Positions 18,543 to 27,242 of a stretch of 64,000 nucleotides of DNA are shown one piece after another. The number at the start of each line of letters is the position of its first letter. The first letter of the stretch is position 1. Source of the stretch: Frondihabitans sp. Leaf304 (lineage in GTDB: Bacteria > Actinomycetota > Actinomycetes > Actinomycetales > Microbacteriaceae). The translations under genes were made by a program, and so were the position numbers. Where the stretch lies: positions 1,802,424-1,866,423 of the forward strand of contig NZ_LMNV01000002.1 of the NCBI RefSeq assembly GCF_001423105.1, in the 5' to 3' direction. The notes beneath the pieces are model-generated. The model saw nothing but the letters and a program-made list of their open reading frames with translations. It made no database searches and was not told where the DNA came from.

Positions 18543-18980
18543 GATTCGCCTTTCTAAGGATTGCGTTGCCGTCCCTATGCGCGGTGCATCGACGTGGTGG
18601 GCCTTGTTCTAGGAGATGGAAAGGGGCGCCTTTCTGTTTCCAGTCTTTTCTCGTAGTCGTGCCAAATGGTCACCCGGTACCAGACGCTGTTCCGGCGTCT
18701 CCTAGAGAGATCGCTTCCGAGCGCTTGCCGCCTTGGGCAACTAATCTCTGACGCGTCTGACGAGGGGGTCAGGTCGGCTGTTTCGAGAGCACTTCGGCGA
18801 CGCAGCCGCCGTTTGGCGGGTCACGTCCGACGGCCAAAACCAAGTGACCTCGCGCGACCTTGGTGAGTGCGGGCAGGACTTCCGGGTCGCATTGCGCAAC
18901 GGTGCTGCGGCGCGCGACTCGCGATACCGTTTTTCCTGGCCCGCGCATTTCTCTCGGTAGCGGGGCTAGAGGGGAACTAC
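18543..18980. other. Stretch without a convincing gene
   Basis: A 66-codon frame (18666-18866, MVTRYQTLFRRLLERSL...) is open on the plus strand but is Arg-rich and has no family match I can recognise, so it is left out. The minus strand carries the promoter motif of the preceding small gene. Confidence 0.4.
18575..18584 (-). promoter_or_regulatory. CCGCGCATAG motif
   Basis: Copy of a motif that recurs before accessory genes (28870, 29521, 57528 and 63798, plus a partial copy at 30096). Its CATAGG part may serve as a -10 element. Confidence 0.45.
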
Positions 18981-20252
18981 GTGTTTGACGACGACTACGA
19001 GCGCGGGTGGGGAGACATCGAGGGTGCCATCTGCGAGGAGCACATCACCGATCCGTTTCTTTCGGAAGCGGCCGGGCCAGCGACTGAATTAGATTGTGTC
19101 GTCTGCGGTCGTCACGAACCAGCTGACTCGCAACCCTTTGCCGTCGCCTGGGGCAACATCCTGGACCCGTTCATGGCGGCGTTTTGGCGCGAGTACACCC
19201 GAGCTGCCGACGCGCCCCGCTACGACCGCGGACCGGTGGGTCTCGAATCAACCGATTGGGCGGTCATGTACATGACTGAGAACGCTTTCACACATCTCGA
19301 ACAGATCATTCCTCTCATCACCGGCGCCATCGTCGATGACGAGGTCGGCACTGTCGGAGCGCTCATGACTTCCGACCATCTCGATCATGCGTGGATGACT
19401 TTCTCCCACGCCGTGCGCCACGAAACTCGATTTGTCTTCACCGCAGAGGAGGGCCCGGCGGCCCGAGTCCGCGAATTCCTCGAGCTGGTCGGGCAGTACG
19501 CCACCGAGAAGAACGACCTAATCTCGGACTTGCCGCCAACCGCGTCGCTGTTCCGGGCACGAACAGTGATTGGGCCGGTCTTTCCCGGGCGAAAAGATCT
19601 GCCGACAACGGCCGCAGTTTTAGGTCCGGCGCCGGCAGAAATCGCGGGTGCTAACCGGATGTCTCCTGTCGGCATCCCCATGTTCTACGGCGCCTCGAAT
19701 GAAATCACGGCTCTTCATGAGGTCGCCGCGTACAGCACCGCCGAACACGCAGTTGTCGGGGTTTTCCACCCGACGAGGCCGCTTCGGATGCTCAATCTTG
19801 AATCCCCAACAACCGAATCGGCCGTGTCTCCATTCGATGAAGAGGAACTGGCCCTGCGAGGGCTGTTGATGTTCTTCAAGGATTTCCAAAATCACATCAG
19901 CGCCCCCATCACCCCGGATGGGCGGCAGCACATCGAATACGTGCCCACCCAGATACTTGCCGAGTACTTCCGGCACGCGGTGACCCCTCGCCTTGACGGC
20001 ATCATCTTCACTAGCTCCCACGGCACCGGAACCAACTACGTTGTCTTCGCCGACCAGGACAACGTCGCCGACGACGACTCGAGAGACACGGGAGCATTCA
20101 CTACTCCTCTGTTCGATCTTGGCGAATCGGAGATTCTCTTAGTCCTCGCCAGGCAGACACTCGTCCTGCGAAAGCTGACGCACCGCGTGGAGACGGCGCC
20201 TGTTGCCACGCTCGAGTACGGGAATTGGAGGCAGGACGTAGAACACCCATAG
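18981..20252 (+). CDS. HEPN/RES N-terminal domain and RES domain protein
   Basis: A 423-residue protein from GTG 18981, which has AGAGGGGA five bases upstream. The N-terminal half holds a Cys pair (DCVVCGRH, about residue 39), acidic helices, and WMTFSHAVRHETRFVF, the end of the HEPN_RES_NTD1 module. The C-terminal half is a RES domain: SLFRARTV, FYGASNEITALHEVA and a late TNYVVF strand. RES proteins are known toxins that degrade NAD+ by phosphorolysis or hydrolysis; the HEPN-RES architecture occurs in suspected anti-phage or stress proteins. No separate antitoxin gene is adjacent. It converges on the nuclease-domain gene at 20411. Confidence 0.75.
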   Translation: MFDDDYERGWGDIEGAICEEHITDPFLSEAAGPATELDCVVCGRHEPADSQPFAVAWGNILDPFMAAFWREYTRAADAPRYDRGPVGLESTDWAVMYMTENAFTHLEQIIPLITGAIVDDEVGTVGALMTSDHLDHAWMTFSHAVRHETRFVFTAEEGPAARVREFLELVGQYATEKNDLISDLPPTASLFRARTVIGPVFPGRKDLPTTAAVLGPAPAEIAGANRMSPVGIPMFYGASNEITALHEVAAYSTAEHAVVGVFHPTRPLRMLNLESPTTESAVSPFDEEELALRGLLMFFKDFQNHISAPITPDGRQHIEYVPTQILAEYFRHAVTPRLDGIIFTSSHGTGTNYVVFADQDNVADDDSRDTGAFTTPLFDLGESEILLVLARQTLVLRKLTHRVETAPVATLEYGNWRQDVEHP

Positions 20253-20410
20253 GCGCTCATTTGGCGAGCGGGTCATAGTCGTGGATCGATGGTCTGGAGC
20301 CACCGCGCCAGCACTCCTCACCTGATTCAGCAGCGCTGGTCGAGATATCGAGTTCGGGGCCCCGTGACGACTCAGGTGGACCGTTCTGGTTCAGCCTTGG
20401 GCGGCCTTGG

Positions 20411-22159
20411 TTAACGCTCCGAAGGGAAGGTGATGGATCCGGGCGTCCACTCGGCGACAGCGGCCGTTGTGATTCGGGCATCGTCTCCAGGCAGCAGAGG
20501 AATGATCCCGCCGGGTTTGACCGAACCAAGGTCAAATCCGTCGGGGAGTCGATAGGAACGACGTGCGGTCGCTAGAGGGTGGTCGATGACGACCTTCATG
20601 TCGCCGAGGGTCAAGGTGGGCCGTTCCACGGCGTAGAGGTTGCTTTTTCCCGCGAGCAGAGCGGGGAGCATCTCGTTGAGAAGTTGCGCGGCGTCGTCGG
20701 GGTCCTCGGGAACTGCCCATTCGCCAGATGACCAGGTCGACTCGGACGTTTGACCCGCATAGATACTTACCAGGGAGTCGAGGCGGTCAATCTCTTCTGC
20801 GGACGCTCCGAGGACGTCAGGCATGACGAGCTGTTCACTGGTGTGACTTTGAAGGGCGAGCAGGCCCGCTGCTACTCGGCGGACGTACGCCTCTAGGGCG
20901 CCTGGTATTCGCACGTCAGTAAGCCCTGCGACCGCCGCCCCGGAGGGAAGCTCGACCGAAACGCGGTGACGAGGCGCCAACATTTCGAGTGCGTCCAGCT
21001 CCGCTAAGACCGCCGCGGGGTCAACCCCGGAAACATCGGCCACCGCGAACGTCACTGACGACTCGTCCTCCTTGATCCGCAAATCCACGGCAAGCGTGTG
21101 CGCCTCAGTCACGCCGTAGATCCGAAACCATCCTGTCTGAATGCCTCGTGTCCGGGCGACTTTGGTGAGTCGAGAACGGAACACGAGCTTGTCGCCGTCG
21201 CGAATTGTGAAGAACAGCTCGGGCAATTCACGTTCAACAAGGGACACCGACAACTGCGACGTCTTCGCTTCTGCTTCCGCGAACGGTCCTCCGGCCACGC
21301 GAGTCTTGGCTGGTATGCCGTCGAAAGGAATTCCCCATTGGTGCCAGTCGGTGACGGCTTGAGCTTCTGGGCTCTCGGGAGCAACTTCAAACTGCATTTG
21401 AAGAAATACAGGGTCAGCGACGGTCGCGTGCTCCGTGCGTGGGACAAGAGACTCTGTCCGCCAACGAGAGTCCCCAAGGTAGGTCATGCGGTGAAACACC
21501 CCGCGATTTCCAGGCGCCGGCAGCGGCGGGGCGATGTCGCCTGTCACTGTTTGCGTGCCCTGGTCGATGTAGTAGTGGTCGCTGAGCCCGTCTCGGAGTT
21601 CGTCAAGGGCATCTTGGCGAACCGAAATGGCCGAACTCATCGTCAATGTGTCGGACTTCTCGATGGGCGAAGCCGCGAGAAACGCTTTCGCCTGCACATT
21701 CCGCTCAATCGCCCCAGGACCGTAGACGAAACGATCCATCGTCTGCGGGAACTCGTCAGCGAGACCGTTTATGGACGCTTCCCCATCCCACTGGGTGGGA
21801 AACGGCCTCCCACCGGTCAGCCGTCGGAAGTCTTCATACCGTTCTTCCGTCGGAGTCCACGGGGTCACCAAGTGGTACCGAGAAACCTGGGCCCCTTTGT
21901 CGACGTGCTCTGCGGTGAACCGGCTCCAAGAATTCTTCACCTGCGTCCACTGTGACGAAGACAGAGGTGTCGTGAACTTCTTGATTTGCCACACCTCGAT
22001 ACCGTCCCCCTTATCAAGGATGACGTCGATACCCCCATCGCCTTGCGACGGGTTAACTTGCCGGGCAGCCGGGTATCGGCGATTCAACAAGGTGGCGATC
22101 AGGCCCTCAACGGCCTCCCCGCCGCGATCTGCTAGAAGCGCCCAGTCATATCCGACCAT
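20411..22159 (-). CDS. Large protein with N-terminal PD-(D/E)xK nuclease domain
   Basis: 582 residues from ATG 22159 (GTG 22165 is possible). Residues 1-75 form a Mrr-like restriction-endonuclease fold: GGEAVEGLIATLL helix, GDGGIDVIL with the metal-binding Asp, and VWQIKKF with the Q-x-K active-site variant. The following 500 residues match no family I recognise and contain mixed alpha/beta sequence. The start codon follows an AT-rich GATAGTCT box by about six bases, so the mRNA may be leaderless. Given the ABC-3C operon beside it, a defence role is a reasonable guess. Confidence 0.65.
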   Translation of the reverse strand: MVGYDWALLADRGGEAVEGLIATLLNRRYPAARQVNPSQGDGGIDVILDKGDGIEVWQIKKFTTPLSSSQWTQVKNSWSRFTAEHVDKGAQVSRYHLVTPWTPTEERYEDFRRLTGGRPFPTQWDGEASINGLADEFPQTMDRFVYGPGAIERNVQAKAFLAASPIEKSDTLTMSSAISVRQDALDELRDGLSDHYYIDQGTQTVTGDIAPPLPAPGNRGVFHRMTYLGDSRWRTESLVPRTEHATVADPVFLQMQFEVAPESPEAQAVTDWHQWGIPFDGIPAKTRVAGGPFAEAEAKTSQLSVSLVERELPELFFTIRDGDKLVFRSRLTKVARTRGIQTGWFRIYGVTEAHTLAVDLRIKEDESSVTFAVADVSGVDPAAVLAELDALEMLAPRHRVSVELPSGAAVAGLTDVRIPGALEAYVRRVAAGLLALQSHTSEQLVMPDVLGASAEEIDRLDSLVSIYAGQTSESTWSSGEWAVPEDPDDAAQLLNEMLPALLAGKSNLYAVERPTLTLGDMKVVIDHPLATARRSYRLPDGFDLGSVKPGGIIPLLPGDDARITTAAVAEWTPGSITFPSER

Positions 22160-22434
22160 CCGCACAGACTATCTGCGCGGCCGCTTCGACAGAGGCGTCT
22201 TCACATCGACGCGCTCCATCGTGGTGCTGAGTGAGACGGTCCGCCTCCCGCTCTCGCCCCGCTTTGGACCTCCCGTCAGACACGAGACCCTGCACTTTCG
22301 CTCGACGAGGTGGTGGACGAATCGGTTAGCAGACCAATTGCGATCTTGGGGACCTGCGGCGTATTACGCGCCGACGGGATCCTGGCGTCAGTCGCGATGC
22401 CCGCTGTGACATCGGCACGGTAGGTTTTCTACTT

Positions 22435-22503
22435 ATGAGGGGAATCGACGCTGTTCCGCGGTTGCGGGATGGCCGCCGCATTCATGCCATGGACGCGATC
22501 TGA
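22435..22503 (+). CDS. Possible leader peptide (22 aa) before the ABC-3C operon
   Basis: ATG 22435 opens a frame (MRGIDAVPRLRDGRRIHAMD...) whose TGA overlaps the ATG of the nuclease gene in a TGATG junction. This arrangement couples translation of the two. It may be a true short gene or an upstream regulatory frame; there is no other evidence. Confidence 0.35.
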   Translation: MRGIDAVPRLRDGRRIHAMDAI

Positions 22504-23579
22504 TGGGCCCGCAGCTTCCTGAACCGCCTCAACTATTCGCAAGGTTCGACTCGGACAACAATTCGGACGGGGCGTCCCGAGAACGGTTCGAGCAGTTCGT
22601 CAGCGACCTTGTCAGCGTGGAATGGACGGACGCGACCACCGTTGCGGCCGCTAATCATAACGACTGGGGCATCGACACCCTCGTTGGGAACCTTGGCGGT
22701 GGTGATGTCCGCATCTGGCAGTCGAAATATTACCTTGATTGGCAAGATCGGGGCCCACAGGGTGACGTGCGCAAATCGTTCAAATCCGCGCAATCGAAAG
22801 CTGCTGAGCACAAGTACCGCATTGTTGAATGGACGCTCGTCGTCCCGGCGATTTTGCACCCGTTGCAGATGAAATGGTTCGACGGCTGGGCGTCACGGAC
22901 CCAAAAGACGACGGGCGTTCGCATTGTCTTGTGGGCCGGAGACAAGCTCCGGCAGCGTCTCATGAGTGCCGAAGCTTTGGACGTTCGCCGAGAGTATTTC
23001 CCGCACACAGTAGACGAGCGCCTCTGGGCGCCGCGCGTCGCATCTGTCGCCACGGCCGACGATTACGGCCGCTACGACGACGCACTTTTTGTGCGACAAA
23101 TGCATGCCGCAGGGTACGTCGAGACCGGGGCCGCTCGCGGAATGTTCTTCGCAACCGATGCTCTGAGGCGCGACCTTCAAGCGAAACGATCCACGGCTGA
23201 CCTTGATGCGCTGCGCACCGTTCAACTCGGCGTACACGGGGTGTGGGAGACCCGGTTCAACGAGCACGCCCCCACCGCTGACGCGGCCGGACTGATGTCA
23301 ACGCTGTATCGCACGGTCATCACCGAAGCCGCGACCGTCCCGGACGCGCCGGGACTGACTCTGCAACATGCCCACAAGCAGGGCGCCGCCCACATCCTCG
23401 TCGAACAGCGCAAGGCCGGATGGGTGAAACACTGGCGCGACATCGCCGCTGGCCATGACACCGAACGGCAGGAAGACCTCATCGCCGACCGTTCCGGCAT
23501 AGACGCTGGTGAGGCCGCAGGGCCTGCCGTCGGGGCCAAATGCGAGGTCAACAATAAAGAAGGAGAAGGGACGCTTTGA
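22503..23579 (+). CDS. ABC-3C system effector: PD-(D/E)xK nuclease with C-terminal interaction domain
   Basis: 358 residues from ATG 22503. The N-terminal 150 residues have a restriction-endonuclease-like core: RERFEQFVSDLV helix with Glu, NDWGIDTLVG with Asp, and VRIWQSKYY with the Q-x-K site. The rest (SVATADDYGRYDDALFV onward) is a domain that in ABC-three-component systems links the effector to the ATPase and middle component. Its stop overlaps the next start in a TTGA junction, the first of two such overlaps in the operon. It likely cleaves DNA once the complex is triggered. Confidence 0.68.
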   Translation: MGPQLPEPPQLFARFDSDNNSDGASRERFEQFVSDLVSVEWTDATTVAAANHNDWGIDTLVGNLGGGDVRIWQSKYYLDWQDRGPQGDVRKSFKSAQSKAAEHKYRIVEWTLVVPAILHPLQMKWFDGWASRTQKTTGVRIVLWAGDKLRQRLMSAEALDVRREYFPHTVDERLWAPRVASVATADDYGRYDDALFVRQMHAAGYVETGAARGMFFATDALRRDLQAKRSTADLDALRTVQLGVHGVWETRFNEHAPTADAAGLMSTLYRTVITEAATVPDAPGLTLQHAHKQGAAHILVEQRKAGWVKHWRDIAAGHDTERQEDLIADRSGIDAGEAAGPAVGAKCEVNNKEGEGTL

Positions 23580-24172
23580 GCGCAATCACGCCCGCACCTT
23601 CCGACGCTGCATTCGCTCCGGAGAACAGCCGGACGTTCCGGATGGGACGGCTGCTGCTCCTCCTCGGTGTCGCGAAGCAAGACGGACGCCATGTCGAGTC
23701 GATTGACCGGCTCGCGTATTACGAGTTCTTTGCTGACAATCCGTGGGTTGTCGTTGCCGATGATGCCGACTCTGCCAACGCCGACCGTGACTCGCTTCGA
23801 ATTGCCGGCTTCTCTCAAACACAACTGTCGTACGCGTCTACCGGACACCGGTTCGCATCACGACGGGAACGGATCCGCGGCGACCTGTCGCAACTCGTGG
23901 CGTACGGGTTGGTGCGCCTAGACGGCGTCCGCTTCACCGTCACAGACGACGGCGAACATCTCGCCGCCAACATGCAGTCGTCCTACGCCGACGCCTATCG
24001 AGTGTCGGCATCGATTGTGCTCCGCCGGCTCGTGCGCCTGTCCAATAGGCGTCTCGAAGCGCAGGTTGAGGAGTGGATCGGCCACTCATGGTTGCTCATC
24101 GACCTCCTGGACGACGTTCGAGGCGCTGATCTACCGCCCGAAACAGCAATCGACGAAAGTGACCGACGGTGA
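23576..24172 (+). CDS. ABC-3C middle component
   Basis: 198 residues from TTG 23576. The sequence (NSRTFRMGRLLLLLGVAKQDGRHVESIDRLAYYEFFADNP) is the helical start of ABC-3C middle-component proteins, and the later LSQLVAYGLVRLDGVRFTVTDDGEHLA is a winged-helix. The protein bridges the nuclease effector and the ABC ATPase. It overlaps the preceding stop (TTGA) and the next start (GTGA), so all three are translated together. Confidence 0.68.
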   Translation: MSAITPAPSDAAFAPENSRTFRMGRLLLLLGVAKQDGRHVESIDRLAYYEFFADNPWVVVADDADSANADRDSLRIAGFSQTQLSYASTGHRFASRRERIRGDLSQLVAYGLVRLDGVRFTVTDDGEHLAANMQSSYADAYRVSASIVLRRLVRLSNRRLEAQVEEWIGHSWLLIDLLDDVRGADLPPETAIDESDRR

Positions 24173-26145
24173 GCATCAGAGTCAAGCGGCTTCGATTGGC
24201 CGGAGCGTCAGCGACGGCTAAACCATACGAGGTGTCTTTCCAACCTGAAGGCGCCACTGACGGATACCGGCCGCTGTCGATCATCGCCGGACCGTCGCTC
24301 ACTGGTAAGACGACCATCGTCGACTTCATCGCGTATGGCCTCGGTGGTAATTACCTTCCTCCGCACGATGAAGTGCGAACGAACGTCCGGTCCGCCCTCC
24401 TTGAGGTTGACCTCGGCTCGACCTCCACGGTCGTCGAGCGTTCCGCAGCGGGTGCTGAGTCGTCGTTCGCAACTGTCTGGCAGGCCACCTTGAACACCAC
24501 GGAGGCCGCAGCTGAACGCCGGTATCCCATCGAACCGACTGGCGCGCCCGACGGATTGTCGCAGCTCGTCTTGGCATCGTCCGGACTAGACGGAATTCGT
24601 TTGTCGGACTCTGTCGTAAAAGAGGACACCGGCTCGGCGATGCTGTCGATACGGGACGTCTTCCGAGTGATGATCGTGACTAACGACCGGCTCGATTCGA
24701 AGAACCTGGTGTTCGAGCACGGCAACTTTATGGTCGGGCAGAAGTACCGGCAGACCATCGAGGTCATGTTCGGCGTCTACGACGACGAAGAAGCGGTCCT
24801 TGCGGAGCAGCAGAAGCGTGTAGCGCTGCAGCGAACGAAAGAGGAAGCGCGGCTCGACGCTTTGACCGTGACGGCCGACCGCGACCATCCGGACGGGCGA
24901 GCAGTTCTTCAGCAACGCGTTGACGTGCTGTCTGTCGAGCTCGCGTCACTCAGTGCGCAGCTTCGCACTCTCGATGCTCAACGACGCAGTACCGATTCGG
25001 CGTCGACGGAGATTCGCAGAACGCTTGAGCTTGCCCAACGTGTCGATGTCGATGCGCGAGTCCGCGTGCGTGATCGTGAGTCGCTCCTGACTCGATTGGA
25101 CGCGCTCCGCCTGCAATACGCAGACGACCGTCGAAAACTCGGCTTCCTTCTCGACGCGCAAGCGCTCTTCGATCCACTCCGAGTGACGGTCTGCCCCGTC
25201 TGCTTCAACACTCTTTCCGAGGCTCCGTCGATAATCGATGGCACCTGCTCCCTCAGCCATCACGCCGTTGGGCAGGCCGCAGATGAACTCTCATCTGATG
25301 AAGCCACCGCTGGCTCCGCACAGTTGGTGTCGTCGGAGCTACGAGCGGTGAATGGGCGAATCAGCAGTCTCACCGACTACATGACCCGACTGGAACGCGA
25401 CCGGGCACTCCTTGTCCGGGAAGCCGCGCGAGCTTCACACCGAGCCGTAAGCGCGGCCGCCGCGGTTGATGCAATCACGGATAGCCCCGCCCCCTGGCTT
25501 GCGTTACGGGACCGACTTACATCGGAGATTTCTGACGCGAAGCTTGCGCGGCAGGCTGCGGAAACCGGTGTCAAGGCATGGGACTGGGTTGATAAAAGCG
25601 AGGCGTTGATCGGTCAGCTGCAACGCGAATACGACTCGTTGTCCAGCCAACGGCGAAGAAACCGACCCGACCGTGACAGCATCGTCAAACTGCTCTCGGA
25701 CCGTTTCGCTGCGATCCTCGCCGACATCGGCTACCCGAAACTGAGCGACGCGTTCATCAACACCAACTTCGTCCCATACGTGCGCGGACTCGAGTACACC
25801 AATGCTAGTAGCGGAGGGATGGTCGTCATCGCCCTCGCCTGGAACCTGGCGCTCTGGGAGATATCGTACGAACAGGACGCGAACGCACCAGGTCTGCTCA
25901 TCATCGACAGCCCACAGAAGAACCTCGGCCACAACGCCAGCCCCGACGACGATTTCGCCGACGCGACTCTTGTCGACCGGTTTTACGCACATGCAGAACA
26001 TTGGCTGGCCACCGAGGGGCAGGGAGCCCAGCTGATAGTCGTCGACAACAGTCCGCCTCCGTCTGTTGCCCACAATGTGGTGATTCGTTTTACCCGCCGA
26101 GCAGACACACCGCCATACGGGCTCATCCACGACGCCGTCAGTTGA
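24169..26145 (+). CDS. ABC-3C ATPase (Rad50/SMC-like)
   Basis: 658 residues from GTG 24169. Walker A is AGPSLTGKTTIVDF near residue 45. A central region of about 300 residues is predicted coiled coil (EQQKRVALQRTKEEARLDAL...) with a CPVC zinc-hook-like pair near residue 343. The C-terminal ATP-binding half has the signature NASSGGMVVIALAWNLAL and Walker B GLLIIDSPQKNLG. This is the ATPase type of ABC-three-component conflict systems. It ends the operon and probably senses DNA or RNA ends and activates the nuclease. Confidence 0.78.
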   Translation: MSIRVKRLRLAGASATAKPYEVSFQPEGATDGYRPLSIIAGPSLTGKTTIVDFIAYGLGGNYLPPHDEVRTNVRSALLEVDLGSTSTVVERSAAGAESSFATVWQATLNTTEAAAERRYPIEPTGAPDGLSQLVLASSGLDGIRLSDSVVKEDTGSAMLSIRDVFRVMIVTNDRLDSKNLVFEHGNFMVGQKYRQTIEVMFGVYDDEEAVLAEQQKRVALQRTKEEARLDALTVTADRDHPDGRAVLQQRVDVLSVELASLSAQLRTLDAQRRSTDSASTEIRRTLELAQRVDVDARVRVRDRESLLTRLDALRLQYADDRRKLGFLLDAQALFDPLRVTVCPVCFNTLSEAPSIIDGTCSLSHHAVGQAADELSSDEATAGSAQLVSSELRAVNGRISSLTDYMTRLERDRALLVREAARASHRAVSAAAAVDAITDSPAPWLALRDRLTSEISDAKLARQAAETGVKAWDWVDKSEALIGQLQREYDSLSSQRRRNRPDRDSIVKLLSDRFAAILADIGYPKLSDAFINTNFVPYVRGLEYTNASSGGMVVIALAWNLALWEISYEQDANAPGLLIIDSPQKNLGHNASPDDDFADATLVDRFYAHAEHWLATEGQGAQLIVVDNSPPPSVAHNVVIRFTRRADTPPYGLIHDAVS

Positions 26146-26578
26146 GCCGGCTTCTAGAGTCGAGGAGGTTCCGCCTTCTTTTCTCTGAGGGTCGAGTTCG
26201 TCAGCTCAATCAGGGCCGCCGATAACGGCCTCAGGCATGCCAACGAGTCTCTGCTTAGGCCAGCAAATAGATGCACGGACCGAGATTGGCGGGACGACCA
26301 TGATTGCCGGCGAAGACTCGTGAGCGTCTGTTGGTGTCATGGCAACGAATCCGAGCCGCCCACGGAACACCTGGTTGACGTCCGACGCGAGCACCTGACC
26401 AGGATGTGCTTGGGCATGCGCAATCACCTGACCGAAGAGTCGGCACCCCTCCCGTCGGATACGATCAAGGCGGCGACGACGGCGACGACGTTCAGGGCGA
26501 ACTCAGCCTATCCCTGGAGGTGTCGTCTTTGGTAGTGGCCGCCGGTGATGAGCAGCTTCGACTGGCCCCGTTCGAAGC
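26146..26578. other. Stretch without a convincing gene
   Basis: Short frames on both strands (largest 74 codons) have no recognisable products. The region contains GGCGACGAC-type repeats around 26,471-26,490 but nothing else obvious. Confidence 0.5.
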
Positions 26579-27142
26579 TTAGGAGTCGGCGAGCCGCCGC
26601 AACTGTTCGAGGTATCGTGCGGACCGGTTTGCTACTGCATCCGGTATGCGACCGGGTGCGCTTTTCGCGTCCGCGATGTGGTCGTCACGGAGCTCATGCA
26701 TGAGGTTCTTGGGCGTGAACTCCGGGTCGAAGTCGATGGTCGAATCCTGAAGAAGACGCGACCTGATGGGGATCAGGATGTTCGGGTCGTAGTTCCAGAG
26801 CCCCCACGACCGGTGCCGGCCGTCGTCGAGCTCGTTATCCCACGGATCCATCTCGATGGGGTGCGCCCACAGGAGTGACTCGATGATGAATCGACCGTCA
26901 CGGTCGAGGTTGCCTGGATAGTCCGAGACGATCAGCCAGGAGTCATCACCGTCCTGCTCCCAGGCGCCGCGGGCAAGGGAGTCGACTGCCCGTTCGAGCC
27001 ACGATGCTGTCACCGACCAGTCGGTGGTGTGCTGCGGGTATCTGCCGTCATTGGGGTCGGCGAACCAGGTCACGTCCGCGGCGGTGGCAAACCAGAATGC
27101 GGATGGGTTTTCCACACGAACGGCGTCATCTGCATCGGTCAT
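26579..27142 (-). CDS. Hypothetical protein
   Basis: 187 residues from ATG 27142 (MTDADDAVRVENPSAF). The frame is open upstream to 27550, with another ATG at 27244 that would place its start head-to-head with the plus-strand gene at 27243; the sequence between could be real. The protein is acidic and rich in Trp and Asp (ADVTWF, DDSWLIVSDYPGN, EMDPWDNELDDGRHRSWGLWNYD). No family recognised. Confidence 0.6.
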   Translation of the reverse strand: MTDADDAVRVENPSAFWFATAADVTWFADPNDGRYPQHTTDWSVTASWLERAVDSLARGAWEQDGDDSWLIVSDYPGNLDRDGRFIIESLLWAHPIEMDPWDNELDDGRHRSWGLWNYDPNILIPIRSRLLQDSTIDFDPEFTPKNLMHELRDDHIADAKSAPGRIPDAVANRSARYLEQLRRLADS

Positions 27143-27242
27143 GCCCTCATTCCACACGACCTGCGGTGCTTTGCGGGCACCGATGTCGGTGGTGACTCGT
27201 AGGGTTTTGTTCGGTTCCAGGACGGAATGGAAACGGGGATTC

